DNA of 64,000 nt from an uncultured Ectothiorhodospiraceae bacterium. Lineage in GTDB: Bacteria > Pseudomonadota > Gammaproteobacteria > S012-40. A program made the translations under genes and the position numbers. Positions 44,730-56,497 of the stretch are shown piece by piece (within the stretch, counting starts at the first letter, position 1; each line of letters begins with the position of its first letter). The stretch covers positions 1 through 64,000 of the forward strand of contig CALZJE010000013.1 of the NCBI GenBank assembly GCA_945787715.1, read 5' to 3'. Under the pieces are notes generated by a model. That model saw only the letters and a list, made by a program, of their open reading frames with translations. It was not told the DNA's origin and searched no databases.

Positions 44730-45229
44730 TGAGTGAGAATCAAAAACAAACGCTATCGACTGATGTACGTGCTGCTATTGATAAGTGGGTAGCTAAATAT
44801 CCAGCAGATAAAAAACAGTCTGCGGTTATTCCCGCATTGCATATTGTACAAGACGCATATGAGGGTAGTTTAACAACAGAGTTGATGGATTCGGTTGCCA
44901 ATTATCTTGATATGCAGCCTATGTCAGTTTATGAAGTTGCTACTTTTTACTCCATGTATGAATTAAAACCTGTGGGTAAAAACAAGATTTGTATTTGCAC
45001 AAATGTCTCTTGTCAGCTTCGTGGTAGCGATGAAATTGTTGCACATATTAAAGATCGTTTAGGCATAGGTCTTGGCGAAACCACAGCTGATAATAAGTTT
45101 ACCCTTAAAGAAGTTGAATGTTTGGGAGCTTGTGGTGGCGCACCTATGTTATTGCTAAACAAAAAATATTACGAAAATCTCACACCACAAAAAGTGGATG
45201 AGATTATTGATGCAACTAATAGAGATTAG
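44729..45229 (+). CDS. nuoE: NADH-quinone oxidoreductase subunit E
   Basis: 166 residues. A 24-kDa thioredoxin-like subunit holding [2Fe-2S] cluster N1a: the ligands are in ICICTNVSCQLRGSDEI (C-x4-C) and VECLGACGGAPMLLLN (C-x3-C). The helical N-terminus contains AVIPALHIVQDAYEG. Start overlaps nuoD by one base; nuoF begins 9 bases after the stop. Confidence 0.96.
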   Translation: MSENQKQTLSTDVRAAIDKWVAKYPADKKQSAVIPALHIVQDAYEGSLTTELMDSVANYLDMQPMSVYEVATFYSMYELKPVGKNKICICTNVSCQLRGSDEIVAHIKDRLGIGLGETTADNKFTLKEVECLGACGGAPMLLLNKKYYENLTPQKVDEIIDATNRD

Positions 45230-45238
45230 GGCTTAGTT

Positions 45239-46504
45239 ATGGCTAATGAGGTTTGTTTTAGTACCTTAGATGTAGATAAGTCGTGGACGTTAGACGCGTA
45301 TCTAGCCAACGATGGCTATAAAGCGTGGAAAAAGATCTTAAAAGAGAAAACGTCTCCTGATGAAATCATCAATCAACTAAAAACTTCTGTTCTTCGTGGG
45401 CGTGGTGGGGCTGGTTTTCCTACTGGTTTAAAGTGGAGCTTCATGCCTCGCAATACCGAAGGTCAAAAGTATATTGTTTGTAATTCTGACGAAGGTGAGC
45501 CTGGTACTTTTAAAGACAGGGATATTCTTCGTTATAATCCTCATGCGCTTGTTGAAGGTATGGCTATCGCGGCTTATACCATCGGTGCAACAGTTGGTTA
45601 TAACTATATTCGTGGTGAGTTTTACGAACCCATTGAGCGATTTGAAGCAGCACTTGAAGAAGCACGCGCAGCCGGTCTACTTGGTAAGAATATCATGAAA
45701 TCCGGTGTTGATTTTGAGCTTCACACCCAAATTGGCGCTGGTGCTTATATATGTGGTGAAGAGACTGCATTATTAGAGTCGCTTGAAGGTAAAAAGGGTC
45801 AGCCAAGATTTAAACCGCCATTTCCTGCGAGTTATGGTCTTTATGGTCGTCCTACCACAATAAACAATACTGAAACACTCGCTTCCGTTCCCGCGATTAT
45901 GCGTAATGGTGGTCAGTGGTTTCTTGATATTGGTAAGCCAAATAATGGCGGTCCAAAAATATTTTCTGTATCAGGTCATGTTAATAAGCCGGGTAATTAT
46001 GAAGTACCTATGGGTACACCATTTTCAGAGCTTTTGGAAATGGCTGGCGGTGTCTTGAACGGCAATAAGTTAAAAGCTGTTATTCCAGGCGGTTCATCGA
46101 CACCGGTTATTCCTGGTGACGTTATGATGGACGTGTGTATGGATTACGATTCGATCGCTAAAGCTGGTTCTATGTTAGGGGCTGGTTCGGTCATCATTAT
46201 GGATGAGACCACTTGTATGGTGAAAACACTTGCGCGAATTTCTCATTTTTATTTTGAAGAATCTTGCGGTCAGTGCACACCTTGTCGAGAAGGCACAGGT
46301 TGGTTATCACGAGTTGTTCATCGAATTGAACATGGCAAGGGAAGGCCAGAAGATCTGGAATTGCTAGTCGATGTATCATCGAAAATTGAAGGCCATACTA
46401 TCTGCGCTTTAGGCGATGCAGCGGCGATGCCTGTTGCAAGTTTCATTAAGCATTTCCGTGATGAATTTCAATATCACATCGACCACGGCAAGTGCATGGT
46501 GTAA
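45239..46504 (+). CDS. nuoF: NADH-quinone oxidoreductase subunit F
   Basis: 421 residues. NADH/FMN site [19 protein letters not shown] and [15 protein letters not shown]; further [20 protein letters not shown]; cluster N3 ligands in [15 protein letters not shown] and [14 protein letters not shown]. All expected ligands are present. It takes electrons from NADH at the tip of the peripheral arm. Confidence 0.97.
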   Translation: MANEVCFSTLDVDKSWTLDAYLANDGYKAWKKILKEKTSPDEIINQLKTSVLRGRGGAGFPTGLKWSFMPRNTEGQKYIVCNSDEGEPGTFKDRDILRYNPHALVEGMAIAAYTIGATVGYNYIRGEFYEPIERFEAALEEARAAGLLGKNIMKSGVDFELHTQIGAGAYICGEETALLESLEGKKGQPRFKPPFPASYGLYGRPTTINNTETLASVPAIMRNGGQWFLDIGKPNNGGPKIFSVSGHVNKPGNYEVPMGTPFSELLEMAGGVLNGNKLKAVIPGGSSTPVIPGDVMMDVCMDYDSIAKAGSMLGAGSVIIMDETTCMVKTLARISHFYFEESCGQCTPCREGTGWLSRVVHRIEHGKGRPEDLELLVDVSSKIEGHTICALGDAAAMPVASFIKHFRDEFQYHIDHGKCMV

Positions 46505-46527
46505 AGCGAGAGACAGGACATTACACA

Positions 46528-48936
46528 ATGGTAAAAATAGAAATAGACGGTAAACAAATCGAAGCTCGTGATGGTGACATGGTTATCGAAGCGGCTGATG
46601 CTGCGGGAATTTATATTCCGAGATTCTGTTATCACAAAAAACTCTCTATCGCTGCCAACTGCCGCATGTGCTTGGTTGAAGTTGAAAAAGCACGTAAGCC
46701 ACTACCTGCTTGTTCAACGCCTGTTACCGATGGAATGAAGGTCGCAACAAAATCCAAAAATGCTTTGGCTGCACAAAAAGGCGTCATGGAATTTTTGCTG
46801 ATAAACCATCCATTGGATTGTCCTATCTGCGATCAAGGCGGTGAGTGTGAGTTGCAAGATATCGCGGTCGGTTATGGGAATGACGTCTCTCGTTATTCAG
46901 AGGGAAAACGTGTTGTTGCGGATAAAAACCTTGGCCCTCTAATCTCAACAGATATGACACGCTGTATCCACTGCACGCGCTGTGTACGATTTGGCGACGA
47001 GATAGCAGGTGTGAAAGAGTTAGGTGCAACTGGACGTGGTGAGCACATGCAGATTGGAACTTACATCGAACATGCTGTCGAGTCTGAAGTTTCCGGTAAT
47101 GTTATCGATTTATGTCCCGTTGGTGCGTTGACTTCCAAACCATTCCGCTTCTCAGCACGTGCCTGGGAAATGCAACAACGTGATGGTATTGCGGCTCACG
47201 ATTGTCTTGGCTCAAATATACATTCACATGTTCGTAACGGTAAAGTGACGCGAGTCGCGCCTATGGAAAATGAGCAGGTTAATGAAACATGGATTTCAGA
47301 CCGAGATCGTTTTAGCTACGAAGGTTATACCAGTGAAGATCGCGCTGAACACCCGATGGTTAAAGAAAAAGGTGTTTGGAAACAGGTTGATTGGCAAACT
47401 GCTTTAGATAAAGCCTTTACCGGAATCAATAAGGCACTTAATGATTCTGCTGACAAAGTAGGATTCCTCGGCTCTCCAACTTCAACATCTGAAGAGCTTT
47501 ATCTGATGCAAAAGCTGGCGCGAAGCCAAGGTGTGAATAATATTGATCATCGTTTGCGTCAACAAGATTTTTTAATTCAAGATCAATACCCAACATTTCG
47601 CTCACTAGGCCAAAACTTGTCTGACTTGGATTCCTTAAATGCTGCGTTGATAGTTGGTTCAAATATACGTAAAGAGCAACCTATAGCTGGATTGAAAATT
47701 CGAAAAGCCGCGCTCAACGGCGGTAAAATCACATTTATTAATAGCAAAGCGAACGAGTTTCGTTTTCCCGTACTTGCAAATATCGCAGTTTCTCCAGCAG
47801 AAACAGTAACACAGCTCGCTTCTATCTTGGCAGCTGTTAAGGGTGCGAAAGTAGATGGTGCTGTTAAAAAACTCATGGCTAAAGTTAGTCCTTCAGTTGA
47901 ACATAAAGCAATTGCTGAGTCGCTGAGTGGTGGAGAATCTTCCACAATTGTTTTGGGTAGTGATGCAATTAATAGTCCGAACGCGTCAGAAATTGAAGTA
48001 GTAGCCAGTGCACTCGCAGCAGCAACTCATTCAACGCTAGGATACCTAACTGATGGTGCAAATAGCAGTGGTGCCTCTATTATTGGTGCATTACCTCACC
48101 GCACTATCGGTGGAAAGGCTTCAAACAGTGCGGGTCTAAATTGCAAACAAATGTTTGAAAATGATTTAGCTGCCTATGTTCTTATGAACATTGAGCCTGA
48201 GTTTGATTGTGCTGATCCCGTTCAAAGTGTTGAGGCTTTAAAAAACGCGGAATGTGTTATTAGTTTGACACCTTACGTAACCGAAGGTCTTAAATCATAC
48301 GCCGACGTTATTTTACCCATTGCAACGGCCGCAGAGACAGCAGGCACTTTTGTGAATATTGCTGGTAACTGGCAAAGTTTTAACGGCACTGTACCACCAG
48401 TTGGCGAAGCGCGGCCAGCTTGGAAAGTCCTGCGTGTGTTAGGTAATCTTTTCGAAGCAGATGGTTTTGATTTTATGAGTGTTGAAGATATTCTTGATGA
48501 AGTCGAAGCGCAATCTAAAGAGCTAGACTCTGAAAGCAAAGTCTACTCGCTTGCTGCAATAGAAATACCTGGGCCAAGCGAGGGCTTAATTCGTGTTGGT
48601 GGTGTTGCGACTCATTCTTCAGATAACGTTGTACGCCGAGCCTCATCACTTCAGGCAACAAAAGATGCATTGCCTGACCAGGTAGTTGGCGTTTCAGAGA
48701 ATACAGCAAAATCGTTGAATATTTCTGATGGTGATCAAATCGTCGTTCAGCAAGGTGATGTTTGTGTCACCACAACTGTACGAATTGACAAGGGATTGGC
48801 TGAGCGTTGTGTCTCTATACCTTCGGGTACACCGCTAAGTGCACAACTTGGTGCACAGGCAGCTAGTGTGACAATCGAAAAATCTGCCAATGCAGAACAA
48901 AACGCAGAAGAAATTGTGAGAGCTTCCAATGCTTGA
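46528..48936 (+). CDS. nuoG: NADH-quinone oxidoreductase subunit G
   Basis: 802 residues from ATG 46528. N-terminal [2Fe-2S] N1b ligands in [20 protein letters not shown] and LPACSTPV; the His-Cys3 cluster in [19 protein letters not shown]4-type ligands in [18 protein letters not shown] and [17 protein letters not shown] molybdopterin-oxidoreductase-like domain follows but lacks cofactor-site residues, and I see no extra N7 motif. A late region (about 440-560) is Ala/Ser-rich. Ends overlapping nuoH by 8 bases. Confidence 0.96.
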   Translation: MVKIEIDGKQIEARDGDMVIEAADAAGIYIPRFCYHKKLSIAANCRMCLVEVEKARKPLPACSTPVTDGMKVATKSKNALAAQKGVMEFLLINHPLDCPICDQGGECELQDIAVGYGNDVSRYSEGKRVVADKNLGPLISTDMTRCIHCTRCVRFGDEIAGVKELGATGRGEHMQIGTYIEHAVESEVSGNVIDLCPVGALTSKPFRFSARAWEMQQRDGIAAHDCLGSNIHSHVRNGKVTRVAPMENEQVNETWISDRDRFSYEGYTSEDRAEHPMVKEKGVWKQVDWQTALDKAFTGINKALNDSADKVGFLGSPTSTSEELYLMQKLARSQGVNNIDHRLRQQDFLIQDQYPTFRSLGQNLSDLDSLNAALIVGSNIRKEQPIAGLKIRKAALNGGKITFINSKANEFRFPVLANIAVSPAETVTQLASILAAVKGAKVDGAVKKLMAKVSPSVEHKAIAESLSGGESSTIVLGSDAINSPNASEIEVVASALAAATHSTLGYLTDGANSSGASIIGALPHRTIGGKASNSAGLNCKQMFENDLAAYVLMNIEPEFDCADPVQSVEALKNAECVISLTPYVTEGLKSYADVILPIATAAETAGTFVNIAGNWQSFNGTVPPVGEARPAWKVLRVLGNLFEADGFDFMSVEDILDEVEAQSKELDSESKVYSLAAIEIPGPSEGLIRVGGVATHSSDNVVRRASSLQATKDALPDQVVGVSENTAKSLNISDGDQIVVQQGDVCVTTTVRIDKGLAERCVSIPSGTPLSAQLGAQAASVTIEKSANAEQNAEEIVRASNA

Positions 48937-49987
48937 AATGATTGACAATTTACTTTCAGTTTTTCCTGAAATAGTACAGACGCTAATCTGGATTGTATTA
49001 AAAATCCTGGCTATCGCGTTACCTGTTATGGGAGCTGTTGCATATATCACGCTGGCTGAACGAAAAGTTATCGGATATATCCAGGTGCGTATTGGCCCTA
49101 ACCGGGTTGGTCCACGTGGTTTGCTTCAGCCCATTGCAGATGCGCTCAAGCTGATAATGAAAGAGACAATTATCCCGACTGATGCGAATAAAGTGCTTTT
49201 CATTATTGCACCTGTGTTAGCGTTTATTCCGATTATCGCATCGTTTGCTGTCATCCCGTTTGGGGATGGATTACTGCTTTCAGACATAGATGCAGGTTTA
49301 CTCTATCTATTGGCGATGACGTCAATGGGTGTGTATGGGATTATCATCGCGGGATGGGCGTCTAACTCTAAATATGCATTGCTTGGAGCGATTCGTTCTG
49401 CCGCACAAATTGTTTCTTATGAAATTGCAATGGGCTTTGCTCTTGTTTGTGTGTTAATGGCTGCAGGTAGTCTAAATCTTGTAGACATTGTAGAGGCTCA
49501 AAGCGGTAGCTTGTTGCACTGGTTTTGGATTCCACTTTTCCCTATGTTCATAGTTTACTTCTTATCAGGAACGGCTGAAACCAATCGTGCGCCTTTCGAC
49601 GTTGCTGAAGGTGAATCAGAAATCGTAGCAGGTTTCCACGTTGAATATTCTTCAATGACTTTTTCGGTTTTCTTCCTTGCTGAATATTCGGCGATGATCA
49701 TTATTTCCCTACTTACCGCACTTATGTTTCTAGGGGGTTGGTTGTCTCCATTTCAAGGTTTACCGTATCTTGAAGAAGCATTCGCCTGGGTTCCCGGCAC
49801 AGTATGGCTATTACTCAAAACATCAATATTCTTATTCTTGTTCTTATGGTTCCGTGCAACGTTCCCACGTTATCGTTACGACCAAATCATGCGTCTGGGT
49901 TGGAAGGTCTTTATTCCAATCACGATTGTATGGATTGTGGTTTTAGGGATTGCGATCTTAGCTGGCCTTGGCCCATGGTTTGATTAA
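48929..49987 (+). CDS. nuoH: NADH-quinone oxidoreductase subunit H
   Basis: 352 residues, eight membrane helices. Quinone-channel signature [20 protein letters not shown] and [16 protein letters not shown] at the N-terminal side, [20 protein letters not shown] and [20 protein letters not shown] in the middle with the acidic residues of the E-channel, and [20 protein letters not shown] near the end. Membrane-arm subunit that forms the quinone tunnel with NuoB/D. Confidence 0.97.
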   Translation: MLEMIDNLLSVFPEIVQTLIWIVLKILAIALPVMGAVAYITLAERKVIGYIQVRIGPNRVGPRGLLQPIADALKLIMKETIIPTDANKVLFIIAPVLAFIPIIASFAVIPFGDGLLLSDIDAGLLYLLAMTSMGVYGIIIAGWASNSKYALLGAIRSAAQIVSYEIAMGFALVCVLMAAGSLNLVDIVEAQSGSLLHWFWIPLFPMFIVYFLSGTAETNRAPFDVAEGESEIVAGFHVEYSSMTFSVFFLAEYSAMIIISLLTALMFLGGWLSPFQGLPYLEEAFAWVPGTVWLLLKTSIFLFLFLWFRATFPRYRYDQIMRLGWKVFIPITIVWIVVLGIAILAGLGPWFD

Positions 49988-50005
49988 TAGGAAGAGGGTA
50001 GAGAG

Positions 50006-50494
50006 ATGAGCACAGCAGTTAAATATATTAAAAGCCTTTTCCTTTGGGAGTTACTGAAGGGAATGCAACTTACTGGGAAGTATTTTTTCCGTAAAAAGAT
50101 AACCGTTCAATATCCAGAAGAAAAGACACCGATATCTCCACGCTTTCGAGGGCTTCATGCACTACGACGTTATCCAAATGGAGAAGAACGTTGCATAGCT
50201 TGTAAATTGTGTGAAGCAGTTTGCCCGGCGTTGGCAATAACTATCGAATCAGAACAAAGAGATGACGGTTCACGTCGTACAACACGTTACGATATTGACT
50301 TGTTTAAATGTATCTATTGTGGTTTTTGTGAAGAGTCTTGTCCTGTTGACTCAATAGTAGAAACACGCGAATTTGAATATATCTTCGAAAAACGTGGTGA
50401 GAACATTATGACGAAAGAAAAGTTACTCACTATCGGTGATGAACATGAAGCACAAATTGCTGCTGACCGAGCTGCAGATGCACGGTATAGATAA
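50006..50494 (+). CDS. nuoI: NADH-quinone oxidoreductase subunit I
   Basis: 162 residues. Two [4Fe-4S] motifs: [20 protein letters not shown] and [20 protein letters not shown] (clusters N6a/N6b). The N-terminal amphipathic helix and [20 protein letters not shown] are as in other NuoI. Soluble arm, between NuoG and NuoB. Good site GAAGAGGGTAGAGAG upstream. Confidence 0.97.
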   Translation: MSTAVKYIKSLFLWELLKGMQLTGKYFFRKKITVQYPEEKTPISPRFRGLHALRRYPNGEERCIACKLCEAVCPALAITIESEQRDDGSRRTTRYDIDLFKCIYCGFCEESCPVDSIVETREFEYIFEKRGENIMTKEKLLTIGDEHEAQIAADRAADARYR

Positions 50495-50512
50495 CGCGGA
50501 GCAACGAATATA

Positions 50513-51142
50513 ATGAGTGCAGAATTAATACTATTTTATCTATTTTCAACGATACTTGTTGTTGCCGGTTTTATGGTTATCACCATTCGAAACCCTGTTA
50601 AAGCAGCATTGTTTCTTGTTTTAGCATTTATTGCATGTGCCGGTGTGTGGATACTGCTCGAAGCTGAATTCCTTGCGATTACATTAGTGCTGGTTTATGT
50701 CGGTGCAGTAATGGTGCTGTTCCTATTTGTGGTAATGATGCTAGATATCAACCTTGCTCCGTTGAAAGAAGGATTTACTCGTTACTTACCACTTGGTGCA
50801 ATTATCGCGCTAGTTATTGTGATTGAAATATCTATCGTTGTAGGGCCTGAGCGGTTTGGGCTTGAGCAAATTCCAGCACCAGAACCTGCAGCTGCTGATT
50901 TTAGTAATACCAAAGAGTTGGGGCGTTTGCTTTATGTTCAATATGTATATCCGTTTGAACTCGCAGCCGTCATTCTTTTAGTCGCTATTGTAGCTGCAAT
51001 TGCTTTGACTCTTAGACCTAAACGCCATACCAAGTTTATTAAAATCGAAGATCAGCTTGATGTGCGAAGAAACGACAGGGTACGTATGGTGAATATGCCT
51101 GCGGAAAAGAAAAAAAGCCCACGCCGTCAGAAACAAGGATAA
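50513..51142 (+). CDS. nuoJ: NADH-quinone oxidoreductase subunit J
   Basis: 209 residues. Five membrane helices; [20 protein letters not shown] then [20 protein letters not shown] carries the pi-bulge helix 3 sequence and the conserved glutamate region. The C-terminus is extended and basic ([16 protein letters not shown]). Membrane arm. Confidence 0.95.
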   Translation: MSAELILFYLFSTILVVAGFMVITIRNPVKAALFLVLAFIACAGVWILLEAEFLAITLVLVYVGAVMVLFLFVVMMLDINLAPLKEGFTRYLPLGAIIALVIVIEISIVVGPERFGLEQIPAPEPAAADFSNTKELGRLLYVQYVYPFELAAVILLVAIVAAIALTLRPKRHTKFIKIEDQLDVRRNDRVRMVNMPAEKKKSPRRQKQG

Positions 51143-51149
51143 AGAAATT

Positions 51150-51455
51150 ATGTTATCGCTTTCACATTTTCTCATTCTCGGTGCAGTTTTATTCTGTATC
51201 AGTATTGCAGGTATTTTCCTGAATCGAAAAAACATTATTATTTTGTTAATGGCTATTGAGCTAATGTTGCTTGCCGTCAATATTAATTTTGTCGCTTTCT
51301 CCCACTACTTGGGTGATTCAGCAGGGCAAATATTCGTCTTCTTTATATTGACAGTTGCCGCTGCTGAAGCAGCGATTGGTTTGGCGATACTGGTTGTTCT
51401 GTTTAGAAACAAACGAACAATTAATGTTAACGATTTAGATGTCTTGAAAGGTTAA
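51150..51455 (+). CDS. nuoK: NADH-quinone oxidoreductase subunit K
   Basis: 101 residues, three membrane helices. [20 protein letters not shown], then [20 protein letters not shown] with the first conserved glutamate, then [20 protein letters not shown] with the second. Length is exactly typical. Both glutamates take part in proton transfer. Confidence 0.97.
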   Translation: MLSLSHFLILGAVLFCISIAGIFLNRKNIIILLMAIELMLLAVNINFVAFSHYLGDSAGQIFVFFILTVAAAEAAIGLAILVVLFRNKRTINVNDLDVLKG

Positions 51456-51470
51456 GGGCGAGCTAAACAA

Positions 51471-53423
51471 ATGGAAAATATCTATCTAGCAATTGTTCTG
51501 GCACCTCTTATCGGATCTATTGTTGCCGGACTCTGGGGCAAAAAAATAGGGACTGCAGGTGCACATACAGTCACTATTATTGGTGTGGCGATTTCATGTG
51601 GTTTGTCATTTTATGTTTTTAAACATCACGTTTTCGATGGCGGTGCAGTATTTAATGGTGCAGTTTATACCTGGGCTGTGAGTGATGGTTTTACTTTTGA
51701 TATTGGTTTCTTAGTTGATCAATTAACCGCAATGATGATGGTTGTTGTTACCTTTGTATCGTTAATGGTTCACATCTATACAATTGGTTATATGAAAGGT
51801 GATCCTGGTTACCAACGCTTTTTTTGCTACATTTCGTTGTTTACGTTCTCCATGCTTATGCTTGTTATGGCGAACAATTTTATGCAGCTGTTTTTCGGTT
51901 GGGAAGCAGTAGGTTTGGTTTCTTATTTACTTATTGGTTTCTGGTACAAGAGAGAGACCGCAATTTATGCAAATCTAAAAGCGTTTCTTGTTAATCGCGT
52001 GGGTGACTTCGGTTTTATTTTAGGTATTGCTGTTGTGCTTATGTATTTCAATAGCCTGGATTACGAAGATGTATTTAGCAATGCAGGAAATCTCTCAAAC
52101 ATAACCATTCAGGTTATTCCCGGTTGGGATTGGAATGTCATTACACTAATTTGTATGTTGCTATTCATTGGTGCAATGGGTAAATCAGCGCAAGTTCCAT
52201 TACATGTTTGGCTACCTGATTCTATGGAAGGTCCAACTCCAATATCAGCGCTAATTCACGCAGCGACTATGGTTACCGCAGGTGTTTTCATGGTTGCTAG
52301 AATGTCACCATTATATGAATGGTCAGAAACGGCATTAAGCTTTGTATTAATTATTGGGGCAATCACGGCTCTGTTCATGGGTTTTCTTGGTCTTGTTCAA
52401 AATGATATTAAGCGTGTTGTTGCTTATTCAACACTATCTCAATTGGGATATATGGTTGTTGCATTAGGTGTTTCTGCTTACGCGGCTGGTCTATTCCACT
52501 TAATGACTCATGCATTCTTTAAAGCGTTACTTTTCCTTGCAGCAGGTTCTGTTATTATCGCCATGCATCATCAGCAAGATATTCGCAAGATGGGTGGTTT
52601 ACGTAAATATTTACCAATTACCTACGCGACTTCATTAATTGGTTCCTTAGCATTGATAGGCTTCCCCGGCTTTTCTGGTTTCTTTTCGAAAGACGCTATT
52701 ATTGAAGCGGTAGGGCATTCTGAATTATTTGGTTCGGGCTTCGCTTATACTGCTGTATTACTCGGTGTATTTGTCACTGCGCTTTATACTTTTAGAATGT
52801 TCTTCCTGGTCTTTCACGGTAAAGAGCGCATGGATGAAGATACCAGATCTCACCTGAAAGAGAGTCCTTTGGTTGTTACTGTGCCATTAATTTTGTTGGC
52901 AATCCCTTCCGTATTTATCGGTGGTTTAACAATCGGGCCAATGCTATTTGGTGACTATTTTGGTTCTTCACTTGTTGTATTTAAAGAACACGATGTACTT
53001 GCGCAAATGGGCGAGTATTTTACTGGAGCTTTAGGATTTGTCTTGCATGGTTTAGTAACTCCGGCTTTCTATCTGTCGATGGCTGGTTTAGCAACTGCCT
53101 GGTATATCTATATGAAGAAACCTTCAATTGCGACTCACTTTAAAGAAAAATATAAATCAATCTACAACGTGCTGGATAACGCATACGGCTGTGATGATTT
53201 TAATGACAAGTGGTTTGCTGGCGGAGCTCGACGTATCGGTAATGTTCTTTTTAAAGTGGGTGATGCCAAGGTAATTGATGGTGTCATGGTAAACGGCACA
53301 GCGCAAACTGTTGGTTGGTGGGCTGGCGTTGCTCGTTATATGCAAACAGGATATCTCTATCACTATGCCTTTGCGATGATCTTGGGACTGGTTGGGTTGG
53401 TCTCTTGGATTTTTATTGTATAA
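51471..53423 (+). CDS. nuoL: NADH-quinone oxidoreductase subunit L
   Basis: 650 residues. An Mrp-type antiporter-like subunit: FFGWEAVGLVSYLLIGFWYK, GKSAQVPLHVWLPDSMEGPT, ALIHAATMVTAGVFMVARMS and RVVAYSTLSQLGYMVVALGV with the conserved lysines and glutamate, and a C-terminal extension containing the lateral helix HL (about 530-650). The most distal proton pump of the complex. Confidence 0.97.
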   Translation: MENIYLAIVLAPLIGSIVAGLWGKKIGTAGAHTVTIIGVAISCGLSFYVFKHHVFDGGAVFNGAVYTWAVSDGFTFDIGFLVDQLTAMMMVVVTFVSLMVHIYTIGYMKGDPGYQRFFCYISLFTFSMLMLVMANNFMQLFFGWEAVGLVSYLLIGFWYKRETAIYANLKAFLVNRVGDFGFILGIAVVLMYFNSLDYEDVFSNAGNLSNITIQVIPGWDWNVITLICMLLFIGAMGKSAQVPLHVWLPDSMEGPTPISALIHAATMVTAGVFMVARMSPLYEWSETALSFVLIIGAITALFMGFLGLVQNDIKRVVAYSTLSQLGYMVVALGVSAYAAGLFHLMTHAFFKALLFLAAGSVIIAMHHQQDIRKMGGLRKYLPITYATSLIGSLALIGFPGFSGFFSKDAIIEAVGHSELFGSGFAYTAVLLGVFVTALYTFRMFFLVFHGKERMDEDTRSHLKESPLVVTVPLILLAIPSVFIGGLTIGPMLFGDYFGSSLVVFKEHDVLAQMGEYFTGALGFVLHGLVTPAFYLSMAGLATAWYIYMKKPSIATHFKEKYKSIYNVLDNAYGCDDFNDKWFAGGARRIGNVLFKVGDAKVIDGVMVNGTAQTVGWWAGVARYMQTGYLYHYAFAMILGLVGLVSWIFIV

Positions 53424-53449
53424 CGCAGGGCTATAAAGGAATTATTTGA

Positions 53450-54967
53450 ATGTTCTCAGATTTATCATTATTGAGTCTTCTCATTTGGCTACCGATTGTC
53501 GGTGGCTTTGCAGTGCTCGCAACAGGGGCAGATAAGAACCCTGGACTGGCTCGCTTAATTTCGTTAGTGGTTACTGTTTTAACGTTTTTACTGTCGATTC
53601 CGCTCTTCACTTCGTTTGATACAACAACCGCAAGCATGCAGTTTGTTGAAAAAGCATCGTGGATAAGCTCGTTTAATATTCATTACCATCTTGGTGTTGA
53701 CGGTATTTCTATGCCATTAATTCTCTTAACCACCTTTACCACGATATTAGTGGTAGCGGCGGGTTGGGATGTCATCAAAGTCAAAACTGCACAATACATG
53801 GGTGCGTTCCTTATTATGGAAGGCCTGATGGTCGGCGTATTTGCCGCGCTTGATTCCGTTCTTTTCTACGTTTTCTGGGAAGCCATGTTGATACCGATGT
53901 TTATTATTATCGGTATTTGGGGTGGTCCAAACCGTGTTTATGCAACGATAAAGTTTTTCCTATATACATTTCTTGGTTCGGTATTCATGTTAGTTGCTTT
54001 GATTTACATGTTTACACAGTCAGGAAGCTTCGGAATTCTCGACTTTCATCAAATGCCGTTGAGCATTGAAGAGCAGATTTATATATTCCTTGCATTCCTA
54101 ATCGCCTTCGCGGTTAAAGTTCCCATGTGGCCTGTTCATACTTGGTTGCCTGATGCTCATGTTGAAGCCCCAACAGGTGGTTCAGTCATACTAGCTGCGA
54201 TCATGTTAAAAATGGGTGCCTACGGATTCCTACGATTCAGTTTACCAATTACGCCCGGTGCTAGTGCGGAACTGGATTGGCTTGTAATTTTGTTGTCATT
54301 AATCGCGGTGGTGTACATTGGTTTTGTCGCACTTGCGCAAAGTGATATGAAAAAACTTATCGCTTACTCCTCGATTTCACATATGGGCTTTGTGACATTA
54401 GGCTTGTTTGTCGCTTTTAGTATTTATGAAAATACGGGTAGTTATCAGGGGGCGGCGCTAGGTATTGAAGGCGCAATGGTGCAAATGATTTCTCACGGAT
54501 TCGTTTCCGGGGCTTTGTTCTTATGTGTAGGCGTGTTATACGACAGGATGCACAGTCGTGAAATAAGTGCTTACGGTGGTGTAGCTAACACAATGCCGAT
54601 ATTTGCTGGATTTGCTGTGTTATTTGCGATGGCCAATGTAGGTCTTCCGGGAACTTCTGGTTTTGTTGGTGAGTTCATGGTGATACTTGCTGCCGTTAAA
54701 TCCAATTTTTGGATCGCATTCCTTGCGGCAACAACATTAATTATTGGTGCGGCTTACACATTGTGGATGATTAAACGTGTGATTTTTGGCGAGGTGGCAA
54801 ATGATAGTGTTGGTAAGCTACAGGATTTGAATCGTCGAGAATATTGGATATTGGGTTCACTTGCAGTTCTCGTTATTCTGCTCGGAGTGTGGCCAAATCC
54901 GTTGTTGGAAGTGATGCATGCAACTGTTGATAATTTAGTTACTCACATTGCAGATCCCAAAATATAA
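53450..54967 (+). CDS. nuoM: NADH-quinone oxidoreductase subunit M
   Basis: 505 residues. LLSLLIWLPIVGGFAVLATG start; FYVFWEAMLIPMFIIIGIWG with the key glutamate; KVPMWPVHTWLPDAHVEAPT; ILAAIMLKMGAYGFLRFSLP; KKLIAYSSISHMGFVTLGLF. Antiporter-like subunit with 14 predicted helices, all motifs intact. Confidence 0.97.
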   Translation: MFSDLSLLSLLIWLPIVGGFAVLATGADKNPGLARLISLVVTVLTFLLSIPLFTSFDTTTASMQFVEKASWISSFNIHYHLGVDGISMPLILLTTFTTILVVAAGWDVIKVKTAQYMGAFLIMEGLMVGVFAALDSVLFYVFWEAMLIPMFIIIGIWGGPNRVYATIKFFLYTFLGSVFMLVALIYMFTQSGSFGILDFHQMPLSIEEQIYIFLAFLIAFAVKVPMWPVHTWLPDAHVEAPTGGSVILAAIMLKMGAYGFLRFSLPITPGASAELDWLVILLSLIAVVYIGFVALAQSDMKKLIAYSSISHMGFVTLGLFVAFSIYENTGSYQGAALGIEGAMVQMISHGFVSGALFLCVGVLYDRMHSREISAYGGVANTMPIFAGFAVLFAMANVGLPGTSGFVGEFMVILAAVKSNFWIAFLAATTLIIGAAYTLWMIKRVIFGEVANDSVGKLQDLNRREYWILGSLAVLVILLGVWPNPLLEVMHATVDNLVTHIADPKI

Positions 54968-54985
54968 TCTATTAGAGACTTACAA

Positions 54986-56422
54986 ATGACAGTTGCTTTA
55001 TCTGAATTTGCACCCTTACTGCCAGAAATATTTATTCTGACAATGGCTTGCGCCGTGCTGATTATTGATTTGTATCTAACGGATAAAAATCGACACATCA
55101 GTTATTTATTGGCATTAGCCACTATGGCAGGAGCCGGTATAGTGACTTATATCGTGATGCCAACAACGCCTGAGATCGTCTTGGCTGGCACTTTTATTAG
55201 TGACCAGATGAGCGCCGTGCTCAAAATGTTTGTCTATCTTATTACTGCAGGTGTATTGGTTTATTCTCGGCAATATCTTGTTGAGCGGGATCTATTCAAA
55301 GGCGAATTCTATGTATTAGTACTGTTTGCAGTACTGGGCATGATGGTGATGATATCAGGGCACAATATGCTGTCTATTTATCTTGGCCTTGAATTGTTGT
55401 CACTCTGTTTATATGCACTGGTTGCTTTACAAAGAGATTCTTCGACAGCTGTTGAAGCAGCAATGAAATATTTTGTACTGGGTGCGTTAGCATCGGGTAT
55501 GTTGCTTTACGGAATGTCTATGATCTATGGCGCTTCCGGTAGCTTAGATCTCATGGAAATCGCAGAACACATTAAAGGTGTTCAAGAGAAAGACTTGGTT
55601 CTTCTATTGGGAGTGGTCTTTATTATAGTCGGTTTGGCATTTAAGCTCGGAGCAGTACCGTTCCATATGTGGGTGCCCGATGTATATCACGGTGCACCAA
55701 CCGCAATTACCTTGTTTATCAGCACTGCACCAAAAATTGCGGGTTTTGCCATTATTATCCGTCTAATGGCGGATGGAATGGGAGATCTTCAGCACTACTG
55801 GCAGGATTTCCTTATTGTCATTGCTGTTCTATCGTTAATTATTGGTAACATTATTGCTATTGCGCAAACTAATTTGAAGCGTATGTTGGCTTATTCAACA
55901 ATTGCTCATATGGGTTTTTTGTTATTGGGTATCATTGCAGGCACAGCAGAAGGTTATTCGGCTGCAATGTTTTATACAATCGCCTACGCCATTATGGGTC
56001 TTGGTGCCTTTGGTATGATAATTCTATTGAGTCGAGCAGGTTTTGAAGCGGATCGACTAGAAGATTTTAAAGGCTTGAATGATCGCAGTCCTTGGTATGC
56101 ATTTATTATGTTGATTATTATGTTTTCCATGGCGGGCGTGCCACCTGCGCTTGGCTTCTGGGCAAAACTTGCCGTATTGGAATCCGTCGTCAATGTTGGC
56201 TTAACATGGTTGGCAATTATAGCCGTCGTAATGTCGATAGTTGGTGCGTTTTACTACATACGACTCATTAAGCTTATGTACTTCGATAAAGCAGAAGATA
56301 CTGCGCTTATAGAAGGTACACTAGATCTAAAAGCGATATTGAGTGCTAATGGGATTGCAATTCTAGCGTTGGGGATATTTCCTGGTGCATTATTAGCCAT
56401 CTGTACAAACGTTATGCTTTAG
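54986..56422 (+). CDS. nuoN: NADH-quinone oxidoreductase subunit N
   Basis: 478 residues. SIYLGLELLSLCLYALVALQ, KLGAVPFHMWVPDVYHGAPT, LKRMLAYSTIAHMGFLLLGI and VPPALGFWAKLAVLESVVNV are the antiporter-like motifs of NuoN. Last gene of the operon; a strong terminator follows 24 bases later. Confidence 0.97.
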   Translation: MTVALSEFAPLLPEIFILTMACAVLIIDLYLTDKNRHISYLLALATMAGAGIVTYIVMPTTPEIVLAGTFISDQMSAVLKMFVYLITAGVLVYSRQYLVERDLFKGEFYVLVLFAVLGMMVMISGHNMLSIYLGLELLSLCLYALVALQRDSSTAVEAAMKYFVLGALASGMLLYGMSMIYGASGSLDLMEIAEHIKGVQEKDLVLLLGVVFIIVGLAFKLGAVPFHMWVPDVYHGAPTAITLFISTAPKIAGFAIIIRLMADGMGDLQHYWQDFLIVIAVLSLIIGNIIAIAQTNLKRMLAYSTIAHMGFLLLGIIAGTAEGYSAAMFYTIAYAIMGLGAFGMIILLSRAGFEADRLEDFKGLNDRSPWYAFIMLIIMFSMAGVPPALGFWAKLAVLESVVNVGLTWLAIIAVVMSIVGAFYYIRLIKLMYFDKAEDTALIEGTLDLKAILSANGIAILALGIFPGALLAICTNVML

Positions 56423-56445
56423 TTTCGACCCACAAAATCTACAAT

Positions 56446-56480
56446 AAAAAAGGCCGCGTTAAAAAACGCGGCCTTTTTTA
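56446..56480 (+). terminator. Rho-independent terminator of the nuo operon
   Basis: GGCCGCGTT, AAAA loop, AACGCGGCC, with six A before and six T after the stem, so it may work in both directions. Confidence 0.95.
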
Positions 56481-56497
56481 TTGTTCTTCTTCGATAA